Source: Dimorphilus gyrociliatus (taxonomy: Eukaryota > Annelida > Polychaeta > Dinophilidae). Taken from it: DNA of 35,143 nt. Positions 1 through 10,784 of this stretch are shown here, piece after piece. How positions within the stretch are numbered: position 1 is the first letter of the stretch; each line of letters begins with the position of its first letter. A model generated the notes under the pieces. It did no database searches. It was not told the origin of the DNA and saw nothing but the letters and a program-made list of their open reading frames with translations. The stretch spans positions 56,056-91,198 of the forward strand of contig CAJFCJ010000082.1 of assembly GCA_904063045.1 (NCBI GenBank). The letters are read 5' to 3'. Position numbers and translations under genes: made by a program.

Positions 1-399
1 GTCTTCCAATGTTGAGGAGTAGATGGATGGGTTCCAGTGGAGGTTGTTTCCAGGTTATCTTCCCAGGTCTTTGGGTCCAGATGAAGTTGCACACACATAG
101 AATGCAAATAGTGAGGATTTATATACTTTGAGGTTTGCCTCTGATATCCAATCATCACTTTACAATTGCCCAAATGTGAAGTTCATATTTATCTTTAGTA
201 ACAGGATGTTACAAGGTTCTACATTTAGGAAGGTTAATTGAATTATAACTTGGCCAAATCTTAACTGGTAATTAAAGATGACCCTTCAAGCTGACTAATC
301 AAACCTCTGTTTCGCCAATGTTATAGCATTTTTTTGCATAGGTTTTAAGAGGTACATGTATAAGTTGCATAAAATAATACAGTTCAAGCATGTTAAATA
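1..399. other. left edge, no gene seen
   Basis: AT-rich sequence without a convincing open frame or repeat. It lies upstream of the transposase fragment that begins near 400 and may be unrelated intergenic DNA or decayed transposon. Confidence 0.5.
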
Positions 400-835
400 T
401 AACCAAAGTTGTACAATATCATTGCTCCAAAATTTTACAGATTAAAATTTCAACTTGCAAAAAAAGAAAAATTTGCAGATTTGTTGCTATATTTTGAAGT
501 TACTTGGATTATGAACTCCATATGGAAACCAGAAAGTTGGTCTATATATGGATTATCCAAAAGGACTAAAACAGTGTGGAAGGTTGGCACAATAGAATGA
601 ATAGTAAAGTACTATCTAATGGATCATCTTATTGGCTGCTTGATGAACTGAAGAGAAAAATTGATTTAGTTAATATCTATGGAAAGCTCATATCTGAGAA
701 GAAGATTATATAGTACCAAAAAAAAGAGTCTATTGAGATAGAAACAATAATATTTGAAATTTAAGGAAATTATAGACTTGGGGGGCTTTTGACTGATTGA
801 CTATTAGTTAAAACATCATATTTTTATTCTCTAAC
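400..835 (+). pseudogene. MULE-IV transposase, C-terminal fragment
   Basis: Remnant of the last exon of a Mutator-like (MULE) transposase. The frame from about 409 reads FADLLLYFEVTWIMNSIWKP and then ESWSIYGLSKRTK, matching the C-terminal domain of the intact MULE-III copy (ADLLEYMESTYIESNIWKP, ENWSVYKLIVRTN). A frameshift follows where the RTNN-x-E-x-WH motif should be. Homology resumes in another frame (NRMNSKVLSNGSSYWLLDEL, about 598-650) and runs on to LVNIYGKLISEKKII before a stop. The catalytic glutamate region is destroyed and everything upstream is missing. A mariner is inserted just downstream at 873. It is dead beyond doubt; its subfamily is unknown. Confidence 0.85.
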
Positions 836-872
836 ATTCTTTTATTTAAATATTTTAATTTCACTGTTTATA

Positions 873-1822
873 TTAGGTACGATCGAAAAATTTCAAGCTC
901 TGTGTTTTTTTTGCAAGAAATCTTTGTGAAATTTTATTAATTTTTTTTATGTTATAGCCTATAGTCTACTCTAAAAATATTAACAATCGTATTTTCTAAT
1001 ATTCCCCTCCTTTCTCTATGCAAGCCCACCATTTGCTTGGAAGTAGGTTGATACTGTTCTGATAACAGGAGGATGGCTTTCTCCTTCGATAATCTTTGAT
1101 AATTTTTTTCAATTCTCCTAAATTATCATGATGGACCCCTCTGACATGGTCCTTCAATCTCCCAAAAAGATAATAGTCAAAGGTGGCCAAATCAGGGCTG
1201 TATGGTGGGTTAGGGCATAATGACCCAATTTTGGTCTCCTTTAAAGTCTGTTGTTAACAGACTTGTATGTTGTCTTGCATTATTGTGCTGTAAAATTATT
1301 TGTTTTCCAGGTCTGATTCTATGTAATCTCTTTCTCAGCCTCTTTAGGGTCTCAATATATTGCATGGAGTAGAAAACTTCTCCATACTCGATAAATTCAA
1401 CATGAACTAAGCCTTAACGGTCCCAGAACTCTGCTCTTTTCTGTTACAGATGTCTTTGGACAACCACACCTTGGCAAGCCTTCATAAATTTTTCTTCCCT
1501 TTTTTATGTCAGATACCCACCTTCTTATAGAACATTCACTCAGAGTTTCATCTCCAAAAAAGCTCTTTAACCTATATAAATTTTCCTTGGAGAGACCTTC
1601 TCATGCACAAAAAATGCAATGATATTTCATTGAATGGAATGTGTGGACATGACATGTGGTTACTTACACGAAAATAAAATTGAAATGGCTTGACGGAATT
1701 GAATGAAAGTTTACACAGTGATAGTTTACTAATTCACTAAGATTATTGGAAAATATCAGTGGGATTAGTTAAGCTGTTTTAGAATTATAGCACAGAGCTT
1801 GAAATTTTTCGAATGTACCTAA
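873..1822 (-). mobile_element. mariner element, internally deleted and mutated (copy 1)
   Basis: A mariner-family transposon about 950 bp long, shorter than the usual 1.3 kb. Its ends are near-perfect inverted repeats: TTAGGTACGATCGAAAAATT at the left and the complement of TTAGGTACATTCGAAAAATT at the right. It is flanked by TA at 871-872 and 1823-1824, the standard mariner target duplication. The transposase is on the minus strand. Near the C-terminus PYSPDLATFDYYLFGRLKDH (about 1145-1205) carries the third catalytic aspartate. The block normally reading HDNARPH reads QHNNARQHTS, so the second catalytic aspartate is now asparagine. Stops and deletions break the N-terminal half. It cannot make an active enzyme. 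Confidence 0.9.
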
Positions 1823-1824
1823 TA

Positions 1825-2083
1825 TATTTTTATCTTTCAAAGTTATGTGTTAATCTATTATTATTTTCTTAGTGTTATATATACTTTTCTTTAGTATTCA
1901 TAAAACAGAGATCTAAAATTTCAAGGGTGCAGTTTCACCCATATTCCGCTTTATCTGAACTGAGAAGGAGAAAGAGTGCATTCTATAAGTTCAAATATAA
2001 CAATATAATGTCACTTCACCCCTGCCAAACTGTTCTTTCTGTTACCATAATTAACATTACATTGCTCTATTTAAACAGTGCAG
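1825..2083. other. no gene seen between mariner and MULE-V
   Basis: AT-rich sequence. It may include the 3' end of MULE-IV, but no inverted repeat matching that element could be identified. Confidence 0.4.
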
Positions 2084-2130
2084 TGACATTTTGGCCCATT
2101 TTAGGACATTTCAGCCCACTTTGTAACATT
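2084..2130 (+). repeat. degenerate subrepeats at the 5' end of MULE-V
   Basis: Three spaced copies of a GACATTTTGGCCC-like unit (near 2085, 2104 and 2124). The same unit in the same orientation opens MULE-VI at 13814, and both lie upstream of plus-strand MULE coding remnants. I read them as left terminal repeats of one MULE subfamily. Confidence 0.55.
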
Positions 2131-2403
2131 CTGAGTTAATTACTAATTATATATAATAAATAAGAAAAAATAAAGAAATATAAAATTAATAAAAAATATA
2201 ATAAGTAACATAATATCGTGATTTCAGATATGTAAAAGAATTATTATAAAATTCAAAATATTTTCAGAGTCATGGTTACCAGTTTTCCTTATTTCAAAAG
2301 TATATTTTACATTGTTTTACAATTTCCTTTTCATGTTTTGACAAAAAGTAGAAGGTATATTTCTTTTCTTCATTCTTCATAGAAGCTTTGTTAGAAACCA
2401 CAA

Positions 2404-3075
2404 TGTGAATTTGAAAAACTGTTGGAAGTGTGGATTAAGATTTCATTGGACACAAAGAAAATTCAGATTAAAGTTGTTCAGATATTTTTATCATTCAAAA
2501 TGTTCCAAATGTAAGTAAACTCTCTAACTTTCTCAGGTATAATGCTTTATCAGTTATATATTAAGATGCAGATTATTGTCCTGATTGTCATGATGTCAGC
2601 AAACAAAAATTATTTATTAAATTAAAGAAAATAGATAATTATCATCAGAGGAAAATTCATCAAGAATATGATGAAACCCTGATATTAATATGAAACCATC
2701 AATAGATAATGCAAGTGAAAGGAATACAAATCAGGTAATTTCGATTCTTAAAAAACATTATTATCTCACCCTAATTTTTAAGAGTTAAGACTTTCCTTTG
2801 ACTTTAATTCACCTGAATCACGAAACAATGAAAAAGAGTCGAACTTTCCTGAAGATGGACAAGGTATGGCCAAGAGAGTTGATATAAGTGATGAAACTTC
2901 ATTTGAGATGGATAAGCAGCATAACATCATGGAAACAGAAAGAGATGATTTCAAAATTGTTGTAGGTGGAAGTACCAAAAATAAAGACTTACTTCTAAAC
3001 AAAAATTGTTCATACTCTGTAAAAAGGAAAACAGAAAGTTTACATTTGCATTACTTCTTCCACAACCTTGATTGA
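2404..3075 (+). pseudogene. MULE-V transposase, N-terminal half
   Basis: Broken 5' half of a MULE transposase, collinear with the first three exons of MULE-III. Exon 1 (about 2404-2510) reads VNLKNCWKCGLRFHWTQRKF, with the start codon changed to GTG and two zinc-binding cysteines lost (LKLF instead of CKLC). It ends at a good GTAAGT donor. Exon 2 (from about 2568) gives ADYCPDC and a lysine-rich stretch. Exon 3 (from about 2782) begins LRLSFDFNS, exactly like MULE-III, and runs through the start of the FLYWCH domain (DFKIVVGGSTKNKDLLLNKN, CSYSVKRKTES). Homology stops abruptly near 3040. No catalytic domain remains. Confidence 0.85.
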
Positions 3076-4045
3076 ACCATAAAATAAGTGACACATTCAG
3101 AAATTTGTATTTGAATTGTTTGATAAAGTTTCAAATGGAGGATAAAAAATGTTGAAAATATTAATAGAAAAATTATGTATAAAATCTGTGTTGAAAAAGA
3201 ACAAAAACAAAACATTTAAACTTACATTTATTAGTAAAAAAAAGTACAAATTTTCCATACCACAGTCGGGAAAGATCATTTGGGTAACAGCAGGAAAAAT
3301 TACTTTGGCTGTAAAGTTAGGGATTAGCATGAATCAACAGGTTTGGAATTGAAGCAGTATTATGGTAAATTCGCAAAACTGTTATTTTCTTAAGATTATA
3401 TATTACTAATAATGTCCTCTCTATTCATTAGAGATAAATGAAGAAGAAACAACCTCTGCAGATGAAGAGAATCTGTATGGGTTGTCTCTTTGGGAGGTTG
3501 TTTTCTGGAACACCCACAAAAAATTCTTCACGACTTTCTGACTCCTCCTCATCCTCCTAATCAACATAATTAGTTTTGTTTTTATCCATTTTTGCTATTC
3601 AAAATTCCTAATTCCTGTTCATTCTTGTTTCTTCAATGAAGAAAATCTATTTTTAATACTGGAAATGCTACTGTTCAATTTAAAAGTAATTTCAGCAGAT
3701 GTACATGAGAGTATTGTTATGGTTTTATAACAATACATTATAAAAACAGTAGTTATACATAGGCTACAATAAAACCTCTGATAAATTTCAATCCCATTAT
3801 CTATGCTCTTCTATGGGTTTTGATTCCCTGTTTAGTATTGGATTTAATGCTAAATTTCTAATGCCATTCTCTTTTCAATTATCAATATCTTGTTACAAAG
3901 ATAGACAAAAATGTGAATATTCTGATGATAATTTTTTAATTTGACAATTTTCTGCCTGAAGACAGATAATATATGTAAGTGAAACTGATTGTTACTGTAT
4001 CATTTTCTTTCCTCCTCTGCTTCTCCCTCTCTCTCTGTTTTCCAG
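3076..4045. other. region without a recognisable gene
   Basis: No recognisable gene. Short frames exist: a lysine-rich plus-strand frame at 3149-3352, and a minus-strand stretch near 3590-3470 reading MDKNKTNYVD, stop, then an acidic run. Neither matches a family I know; the acidic stretch could be a dead transposase N-terminus. A polypyrimidine tract (CTCCCTCTCTCTCTG, about 4023-4038) leads into the acceptor of the next exon at 4046. Confidence 0.4.
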
Positions 4046-5219
4046 ACCTATTCAGTCAACAATTGAATTTGGAATTGTCTATTCAAGATTTAATCAAACT
4101 ACATATACTTTTTGTGTTGAAGATGAACAACTATTAAAGAAAATCTGCCAAAGAGTTTATTGGATAAATTACAGAAATAAAATGGAAGAGAAGTTGAAAA
4201 TTAGCGATAAAATTATTTTTCTATTAAAAAATGAAAGTTCTGAATTAAGGAAATTTGAAAATTGGATGAAGTGTAATCATAATTATTTGAATTACAGATA
4301 CAATGATTATCATATCATTCCATCATCCTATTTCTATTTTGTAAATACTTCAGAAACGGAAAGATATAGATCGTTATCTATGAGATTTGGAGATTTTCTT
4401 ATTCCTACTACAGCACCAAAAGTTTTAAGGAGTAAATTCTTAACAAAAAGGTATTGCTTTCTAACGTCGTTATGTCATTTATATGAAAAAACGGCGTCTA
4501 CCATCAGCCTGTATAGGATAAGTGTTTGTAGACATTTCGGTAAACTAGCTGATTCATTTCAAACCTATAACAACGAAATAGAAAAGATGGAGACAGAGTG
4601 ATACTTTAAATTAAAACAACTCATTAAACTTCCATTTCAATTTTCACTCGATTGTCAAATGATGAATGCAACAAATTTAAAACAGTGCAGAAAGGTTGCA
4701 ATGCAGACAAATGGAAAGATATTGCAAGTTACATGCTGTGAGAAAGTTGAATCCGATATGTCGGTGAATATGTTTCTGTCAAATAGTAGCCAAATTACAG
4801 GAATATTACAAGTTTATTCAAAACAATTTTTTTATTTAGTTTCCTTTGTGAATTTCACCAAATTGGAAGCAAATGTTTTTTGCCATCATTTCAATTATTC
4901 AAATGGTGAAATTACTAAATATTTTCTTCTCTATGATAAAATTCAAAGGGTTCTTTTTCAAATACAATGCTCATACAACACTAAAACATTGGAAGATTGC
5001 CAAATTGTTAATTATCGGAGTCAATACCTATTAAATTCATATTTTTTATCAGTGATGCTTTCCTGTTCAAAAGAAGAGAGGACAGGTTTAATAGAACAAA
5101 TATTGAAATTGTTTACAATTCAGCAATTCAGTAAAAGCTGTTTCCCTTCTCCAATATTGTTATTACCTATTTCCGGAACAATGACTCATCACTCACAAAA
5201 AATGGAGAAGATTTTGTAA
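4046..5219 (+). pseudogene. SRCR-like repeat protein exon with one in-frame UGA
   Basis: A long exon starting after the acceptor TTTTCCAG and reading in one frame to TAA at 5217-5219, broken only by TGA at 4599-4601. It holds about three diverged scavenger-receptor cysteine-rich (SRCR) units. Unit 1: TIEFGIVYSRFN then CVEDEQLLKKIC. Unit 2: ISVCRHFG, the UGA, then LDCQMMNATNLKQC and LQVTCC. Unit 3: GILQVYSKQF, LEANVFCHHFNYSNGE, IQCSYNTKTLEDCQI and VMLSCS. These echo the SRCR pattern (G-x-V-E-V, A-x-V-V-C-x-x-L-G-Y, C-x-G-x-E-x-S-L-x-x-C). SRCR proteins are secreted or membrane ligand-binding proteins. The UGA falls inside unit 2 and homology continues in the same frame on both sides. The first exon and signal peptide were not found. 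Most likely a young pseudogene. Confidence 0.6.
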
Positions 5220-5485
5220 AGAAAAGAATTTACAAGCGTTTTCTCCAACTTCTTTTCAAGGGCTCTTGTATCATATAAGGCAATGACTTCTCTTCCATTG
5301 CAGTTCTTTACTTGAAATTGAAAATCTTCTCTCCCTTTTACTTGAGAGGTACACTTGAAATGTGCAATTTTGTCCTCTTTAAAAATTGTCATTGTTCCTT
5401 CAGAAGTTTCTCTTTCATTGGGTTCCTCAGGTTCAGTATGTATTAGTATGTTAAAGGTGACTCTTTCCATTGCTGTGTTTTCCAT
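5189..5485 (-). CDS. hypothetical 98-residue open frame
   Basis: An ATG-initiated minus-strand frame of 98 codons, converging on the SRCR frame and overlapping its last 31 bases. The product is hydrophilic, rich in Glu, Lys and Thr (TEPEEPNERETSEGTMTIF), with two cysteines and no signal peptide or membrane segment. I recognise no family. The composition is more protein-like than most chance frames here, but no splice partners were found and it may be fortuitous or a remnant. Confidence 0.25.
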   Translation of the reverse strand: MENTAMERVTFNILIHTEPEEPNERETSEGTMTIFKEDKIAHFKCTSQVKGREDFQFQVKNCNGREVIALYDTRALEKKLEKTLVNSFLYKIFSIFCE

Positions 5486-5603
5486 TCTTTGATGTGATTA
5501 AAATCTATTTTGGGTAAAATTTATGTTTGGATTAATTGGGTTGTTGTCAAATCTTCTTTTAAATTGTTTGAATTCTTTTTCATCTTCTTTCCTTGCATTA
5601 TTG

Positions 5604-6480
5604 AATGAAAGAAAACATCCATAAACTGAAGGAAAATGTCCATGAACCTATTTATGTAAGGGTTTATTAAAAAACCTTTTTTTTTCTTTATTATATAGTT
5701 TGGTTTGTGACATATTTGCATATATTTTTATGATTTGAAAAAGTAAAAATATTTCATCAATGTGAATTATTATTTAAAAAACTAAAATGTTGTTGAAAAA
5801 TTTCAGCTATTATGAATATTTGGAAAGGATATTGATTGATGTCTGACAATTATTTTTAATAATCAAGTGAATTTGTTCTGATTTCACAGCATGGCTTTAA
5901 AATATAGTAATTGTGAATCAAAAATTTATGGAAGGCAAACATATTTGAAATGCTGACTTTGTGAGAATCTTATCCATAAAAAATGTTCAGGTATATTAGT
6001 TTTTAATTATGTTTTAGATAACTATATTTTGTTAACATATTGACACAGAAACACCTAGTATACCAGTTTGCACAACATGTAACAAATGAAAATGTACTAT
6101 TAGCCTTAAGATGTTAACTAATATGGAATTTGACCAATACCAAAAGAATAATAAGAATAACTTAAATGATGACAGAAGGATCACTCCTGCTGAATTTAAG
6201 GATTCAACTCTGGAACATGAAAATCCTGTACATTTAGTTAGCCAATCAATAGATCTAGACTGTTTGGAAGAAGTTGAGGGAAATGCAGAAGATGATAGTG
6301 ATTTAATCAGAAAGAATGATTTTGAGATTGTAAAAGGAGGGAGCAGAAAGGGACATGACATTCTTCTAAATGATGGATACTCTTTTGTTGTTAAACATAA
6401 AACATTTGCAAATTTGGGTGTGCAGTGTGAGAAATAAGAAGAAAAGATGTGTAGCTAGAATAAGACAAATGGTAATACAA
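5604..6480 (+). pseudogene. MULE-VII: 5' terminal repeat and N-terminal transposase fragment
   Basis: The left end (about 5604-5647) has two units, GAAAGAAAACATCCATAAAC and GAAGGAAAATGTCCATGAAC, decayed versions of the MULE-I terminal subrepeat. Exon 1 starts at ATG 5891-5893 and encodes the zinc finger (YSNCESKIYGRQTYLKC, an in-frame UGA, LCENLIHKKCSG) before a GT donor. A later exon carries an acidic linker and the FLYWCH start (DFEIVKGGSRKGHDILLNDG, YSFVVKHKTF). FLYWCH then continues after a frameshift near 6410 as WVCSVRNKKKRCVARIRQM. No catalytic domain remains; the copy stops next to the receptor remnant at 6542. Confidence 0.8.
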
Positions 6481-6541
6481 AACTATTTTTGATTTTGTCA
6501 TTTATTAAATTTTTGTCAAAAACAATAGTGCCAGAAAAATG

Positions 6542-9512
6542 TCAAAAAAAGTAAAAAATAAACCTTTCAGAAACAAATCTGTTTTTTATCCATTTAAACA
6601 TCTTCTGCAGCTCATTAAATGAATAAATATAAGGATTTAGAATTGAATTGATTGGAATTAGTAATGTAATGACTAGTGTATAGTTTTTACTATTATTACT
6701 AAGCTGTATAATTTGAGAAAGGATTGCTGAAGGAGTTAATGCATGGTTAACAACAAGGCAATAAAATTGATATTGATACCTAAAAATGATACTGGCATCC
6801 AACATAGTAAATTAGAGAATGAGAGTATATAAATATTTATTGAAATTCTTTTACGTGTATGACAGATAGATTTGCCTGTCATTTTTTTTTGATTGGTATA
6901 TTGATAAAAATATAAGCATGTATTGTGTAAATATTGCAGAACTTAATAAAAACATCATCAACCCAAAGACAATAAAAGAATAGATCCAACATCAGTCTTA
7001 TCATATCCAATATAAATGTTTACACAAATTGGTAATTTAGCATAAAACTTCTTTATTTAAAAGGAAAAGAATAAACTTTAAAGAAAATTTAATTGCTAAA
7101 ATGCTCTACTAACTTTAAATCTTAACATGGGTATTGTTGCCAAAATTATGGATATTAAGAGTGCTAAAGTGCCCAATTTTTTTTGGTGTTCTTCAAATAT
7201 ATTTAATTTTAATGGAGCTGTTACAACTTCATATCTTCCCCTTGTCAATAACACGACATTCAAAATTGAAAATATTATTGAAAATGACATTATGAAACCA
7301 AGAATTTGGCATGATATACTATTCCTCCAGTTTTCTTCATTCTCTATATATTCATTTCCGGAATAGTACAGATCTGCAATACAAACTGACAAAACATATA
7401 AAGAGATTACCAAGTCACTAATGGCAACTTTTAGCCTATAAATTTTGGATGTTTGGTGTGATTTTAAGATTAGTATTAGGACAACAATAACATTTCCTAC
7501 AATGCCAGTAAGGCAAATGATCCAACAGAATATCTTAAGGAATTAAAATGGAAAGAGGTTATCACATGTTAGGAAAATTGGCAAATGAGGTTTGCAATAG
7601 ATGGCTGATCCAAACTTGAAAGCTAAACAACAAATTTGATATTGCTCACTTATCACCAACTTTAAACTCTAACATTTTGAAGGAACTGGTTAAATATTTT
7701 AGAGGAATTTTTGTCATATTTAAATAAAATTTCTCTAATGATATCAAATGAATCAAAGTTCCTTGATAAATAGATTGTGTATCATTTTTAACAAGGTTTA
7801 AAATTAACAATTTTTGCAATAATAAAAAGTCATTTTTCTCAATTTTTTGAATCTTCAAAAAAGAAACATCCAAGTAAAGTAAATTTGTGCAATTATACTA
7901 ATGTTAAAATTCCAAAGATTTAAAATTATTTCTTGACAAGTTTAAATGCTGCAGAAGTTTTAAATTTTGATTTGAAATAAAGCTTAAATTATTTAGTGTA
8001 TTTTCTGTCAATTGTACATTGACAACATTATTAATATTCTTAATTTTCCATTTAAAAATAAAGGAATTTCTCTGGACAATTAAAGATGTTAACTTTTTAG
8101 ATTGAAATAAATTTGGATATAGAGCATCTCCTCTTATTGACAAACTCTTCACTTCATTGGACATATTATGCAACATGAATGGTGGTTGTAAGGCTGGTGT
8201 ATCAATGTCACATTCCATGTGATAATTGAAATGCAGAAACCCTCAAGAAATCAACTATAAAATTGTGGATAACATTGGCAACCTTTGCCAATAGGTCTTT
8301 CAATTAAATTACCATGATTATCAAAATTTATATAGCATTACAAAATGTCGACATAATTATTCACACACCAGTCATCCAGAGGATTATATGAACAGACAGA
8401 TTCATCAATTCCATCAAGACAATTAGCTATTCCATTGCACTTTATTGATTTTGAGTAACATGAATTATCACATAGAATTTGATATTTATGATTACACTCT
8501 ATTTTACAAGTTTTCCCAAAATAGAAAGAAAATAAAAGGGATCAAAGCAAATAACCTTTTGTCATTTGTGTATCAATGGCAAGTGCATTATTGCATATTT
8601 CATCACTTTTATCAAAACAATGGTACATACTATCATACACTTTCTCTTTTTCAATACATTGCTTATTTCTTCATTGAGCACTGCAAAATTTGAAAAATTT
8701 ACAAAATGAATTAATTGATCAGAATTAGATGTATATTTTATTAGCTTGTATCTTATAATTAATATTTGATTTCTTATCTACTAAATAGAAAAATAGATTC
8801 CTTGTTAGACTGTTGCACTCTTTTTCAGCTGAAATTAAAAATTAATTATGAATTGTGACATTCGCCATCTTTCTTTATTATAAATTTACCGCAAAACTGC
8901 TCATCAGACCCATCCGAGCAATCAGGTATAAAATCGCAAACAAGGGAAGGACTGATTTCCTCTTTTCCTTTAAAACAGGTAAACATTTTCTTTTGGTTGA
9001 ACAATGAACAATCAGTTTCATCCTCATTAGTTAGGCAATCATTGATACCATCACAAACATAAATAATTTGAATATATATTTTACTTTTTGAGCAGAAAAA
9101 CAATGTAGATTGACATGAAAAATCAGAGTTGTTTAGTTTGATATTTGTAGATTACTTAGATAATTACTACTTGTCAAAATAACATTTTTTCCATTTTTCA
9201 CAACATTTTTTGTTTCTGAAGAAAATCATTTTATTAATTTTTGTCTGCCTAAGAACTTGTTATTTTGAGCTCTATTGTTTATTACTAGATAGGATATACG
9301 CAGGGTTTGATTTTGGTTTAGCATGGAAATTCTTGAAATGAATGTGTACACTAAAAATATATAATCTATTCTTTGATGGAATATCAGTTATTGTAAGATT
9401 CTTTTTTTGGCAAATTTCTGCAATATCTTCAACTGTTTTCTTTGTTTTAAATGATAAACTAAAATAGCAAATATTCTCAAAATGAAAAGTTGTTCCTCTG
9501 GGGCAAGAAACC
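6542..9512 (-). pseudogene. decayed LDLa-LRR-7TM receptor (GRL101/relaxin-receptor-like)
   Basis: Minus-strand relic of a large G-protein-coupled receptor. In order: a C-type lectin start (VSCPRGTTFHFENICYFSLS, about 9510-9450); two LDL-receptor class A repeats at 9100-8880 (VCDGINDCLTNEDETDC and VCDFIPDCSDGSDEQFC); two more, decayed, at 8660-8390 (HCFDKSDEIC; CNGIANCLDGIDESVC); leucine-rich repeats at 8218-7646 (LKLLQHLNLSRNNFKSLEF); then a rhodopsin-like 7TM part with TM1 GIVGNVIVVLILIL, TM6 LCWMPVSFLG and TM7 LLIPINSILNPYIYSF. LCWxPV and LPINSxLNP are typical of glycoprotein-hormone/relaxin-type receptors. It is broken: TAA at 7904-7906 and TAG at 7898-7900 interrupt an LRR without changing its 24-residue spacing, a stop lies just before TM1, and TM6 and TM7 are in different frames. 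LDLa exon 2 still ends at a phase-1 donor. Confidence 0.8.
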
Positions 9513-9555
9513 TCTGGAAATAAGCAAAAAACCATGAAATGTCCTTCATAGAAAA

Positions 9556-9756
9556 AATGGGATGCTATCGAAAATGTCCACAAATATTGGCTTTTACCCT
9601 AACCCTAACCCTAACCCTGCCCTTGGGTTTGCCTAACCATTTGCAATAGCCCAAACCCTTAGATGGTATCCTCATAAGTACAAATCAATGGTTATCTTTT
9701 TCCTCCTAAACATTTTTCAACCACTATTTTAATGAATTATGTCCAGTTCTTCCAGA
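9556..9756. mobile_element. MITE copy 1 with internal CCCTAA array
   Basis: About 200 bp. The left end reads GCTATCGAAAATGTCC, followed by four tandem CCCTAA units (about 9597-9620), then motifs shared with the three other copies: CCTAACCATTT, CCCTTAGATGG, AAGTACAAAT, TCCTCCTAAACATTTTTCAA. The right end is worn (ATGTCCAG). It sits just upstream of the C-type lectin exon of the receptor remnant, probably in a former intron. Confidence 0.75.
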
Positions 9757-10784
9757 GGTGACCTATCTATGTGATTGACGATAGTATGTTTTACAATCAT
9801 TTATTTTTGATTGAGTACTATTACAATCTATATTTCTCAAGAAAATCTTTGCAGAATTTTCTTGATTCTTCCAGAAAGGGGAACTCTCTGATTGAATGGC
9901 ATGTTTGCCTGAAATGTAGCCAAAATGTTTACAAATTACTTGAATTTCCTTATATCTTAAAAATAAAAAATTATAGTGTCAATTTTCAATTTTTAAATGA
10001 ATATATCATGTGGTAGAAAGAATTTTGCCATTTTTGTAAACTGTTCCAGGCTTTGTTCTTGTGAATAGATATTGTTGTTTGTCTAATGAGAAAAGTTATG
10101 TGAAAATATATTAATATGAAACATCTGACTTATACTTTTGTAGTTTGAACTTTGGCAGTTGATTGATGATTTTTACATAAATCTCTTTTTCCAACAGTTG
10201 TAGATTGTATTCTAAGTATTTTATTTGGCTGTTTTAAGAACAATTCAAATAGATTAGAGTTTATTTTTCTTGCAAATATAACTGAAGAATGTTAATTAAT
10301 TAATTTAATTAATTGGTAGAACTTTTTAAAATAAAAAACTTTTTACATGTTGAATTTATTTTAAAAACATTTCAAAATTAATTTCTCAAAAAGTTCAATA
10401 CTTTCAGAATTACTAAGAAAATATAATTTTCTCATGAAGAAATGGACATAGTTTGTATTAAAATACCTACAAAGTACAACAAGGGTTCAATTCCTTGATT
10501 GAAACTGATTTTGCAGTTGTGCTATCCAAGAAATATTGAATATGACTAAACTTCTCACTATACCCATAGTTTTTGCATAACTTAGGAGTATTTGTTTGAA
10601 ACCACTTAAAATTTGTTTGATTTATTTGAACTAGGTTAATCCTGCTTATCTCTATGAGTGCTATTTGCATAGTACAATACTGGTTCAAAACTACTTATCT
10701 ATGGTAGAGTATAGTTGACGAATGTATGTGTACAGCTTGATATTGTTTTGAAAATAAATTGATGATTTTAATGATAATGAGAAA
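9757..10784. other. no convincing gene
   Basis: AT-rich spacer downstream of lectin gene A. It contains the palindromic run TTAATTAATTTAATTAA near 10293-10313. Frames at 9771-10016 (plus) and 10467-10688 (minus) match nothing I recognise and lack splice context. Confidence 0.45.

Noticed and set aside
4599-4601. UGA read as an amino acid (recoding or alternative genetic code)
   Set aside because: The intact genes (A, B, CRAL-TRIO, MULE-III) read cleanly with the standard code, and other pseudogenes here also carry UGA. A nonsense change is simpler.
9597-9620. Chromosome end, because of the CCCTAA run
   Set aside because: Only four units, inside a short element repeated three more times, with genes on both sides.
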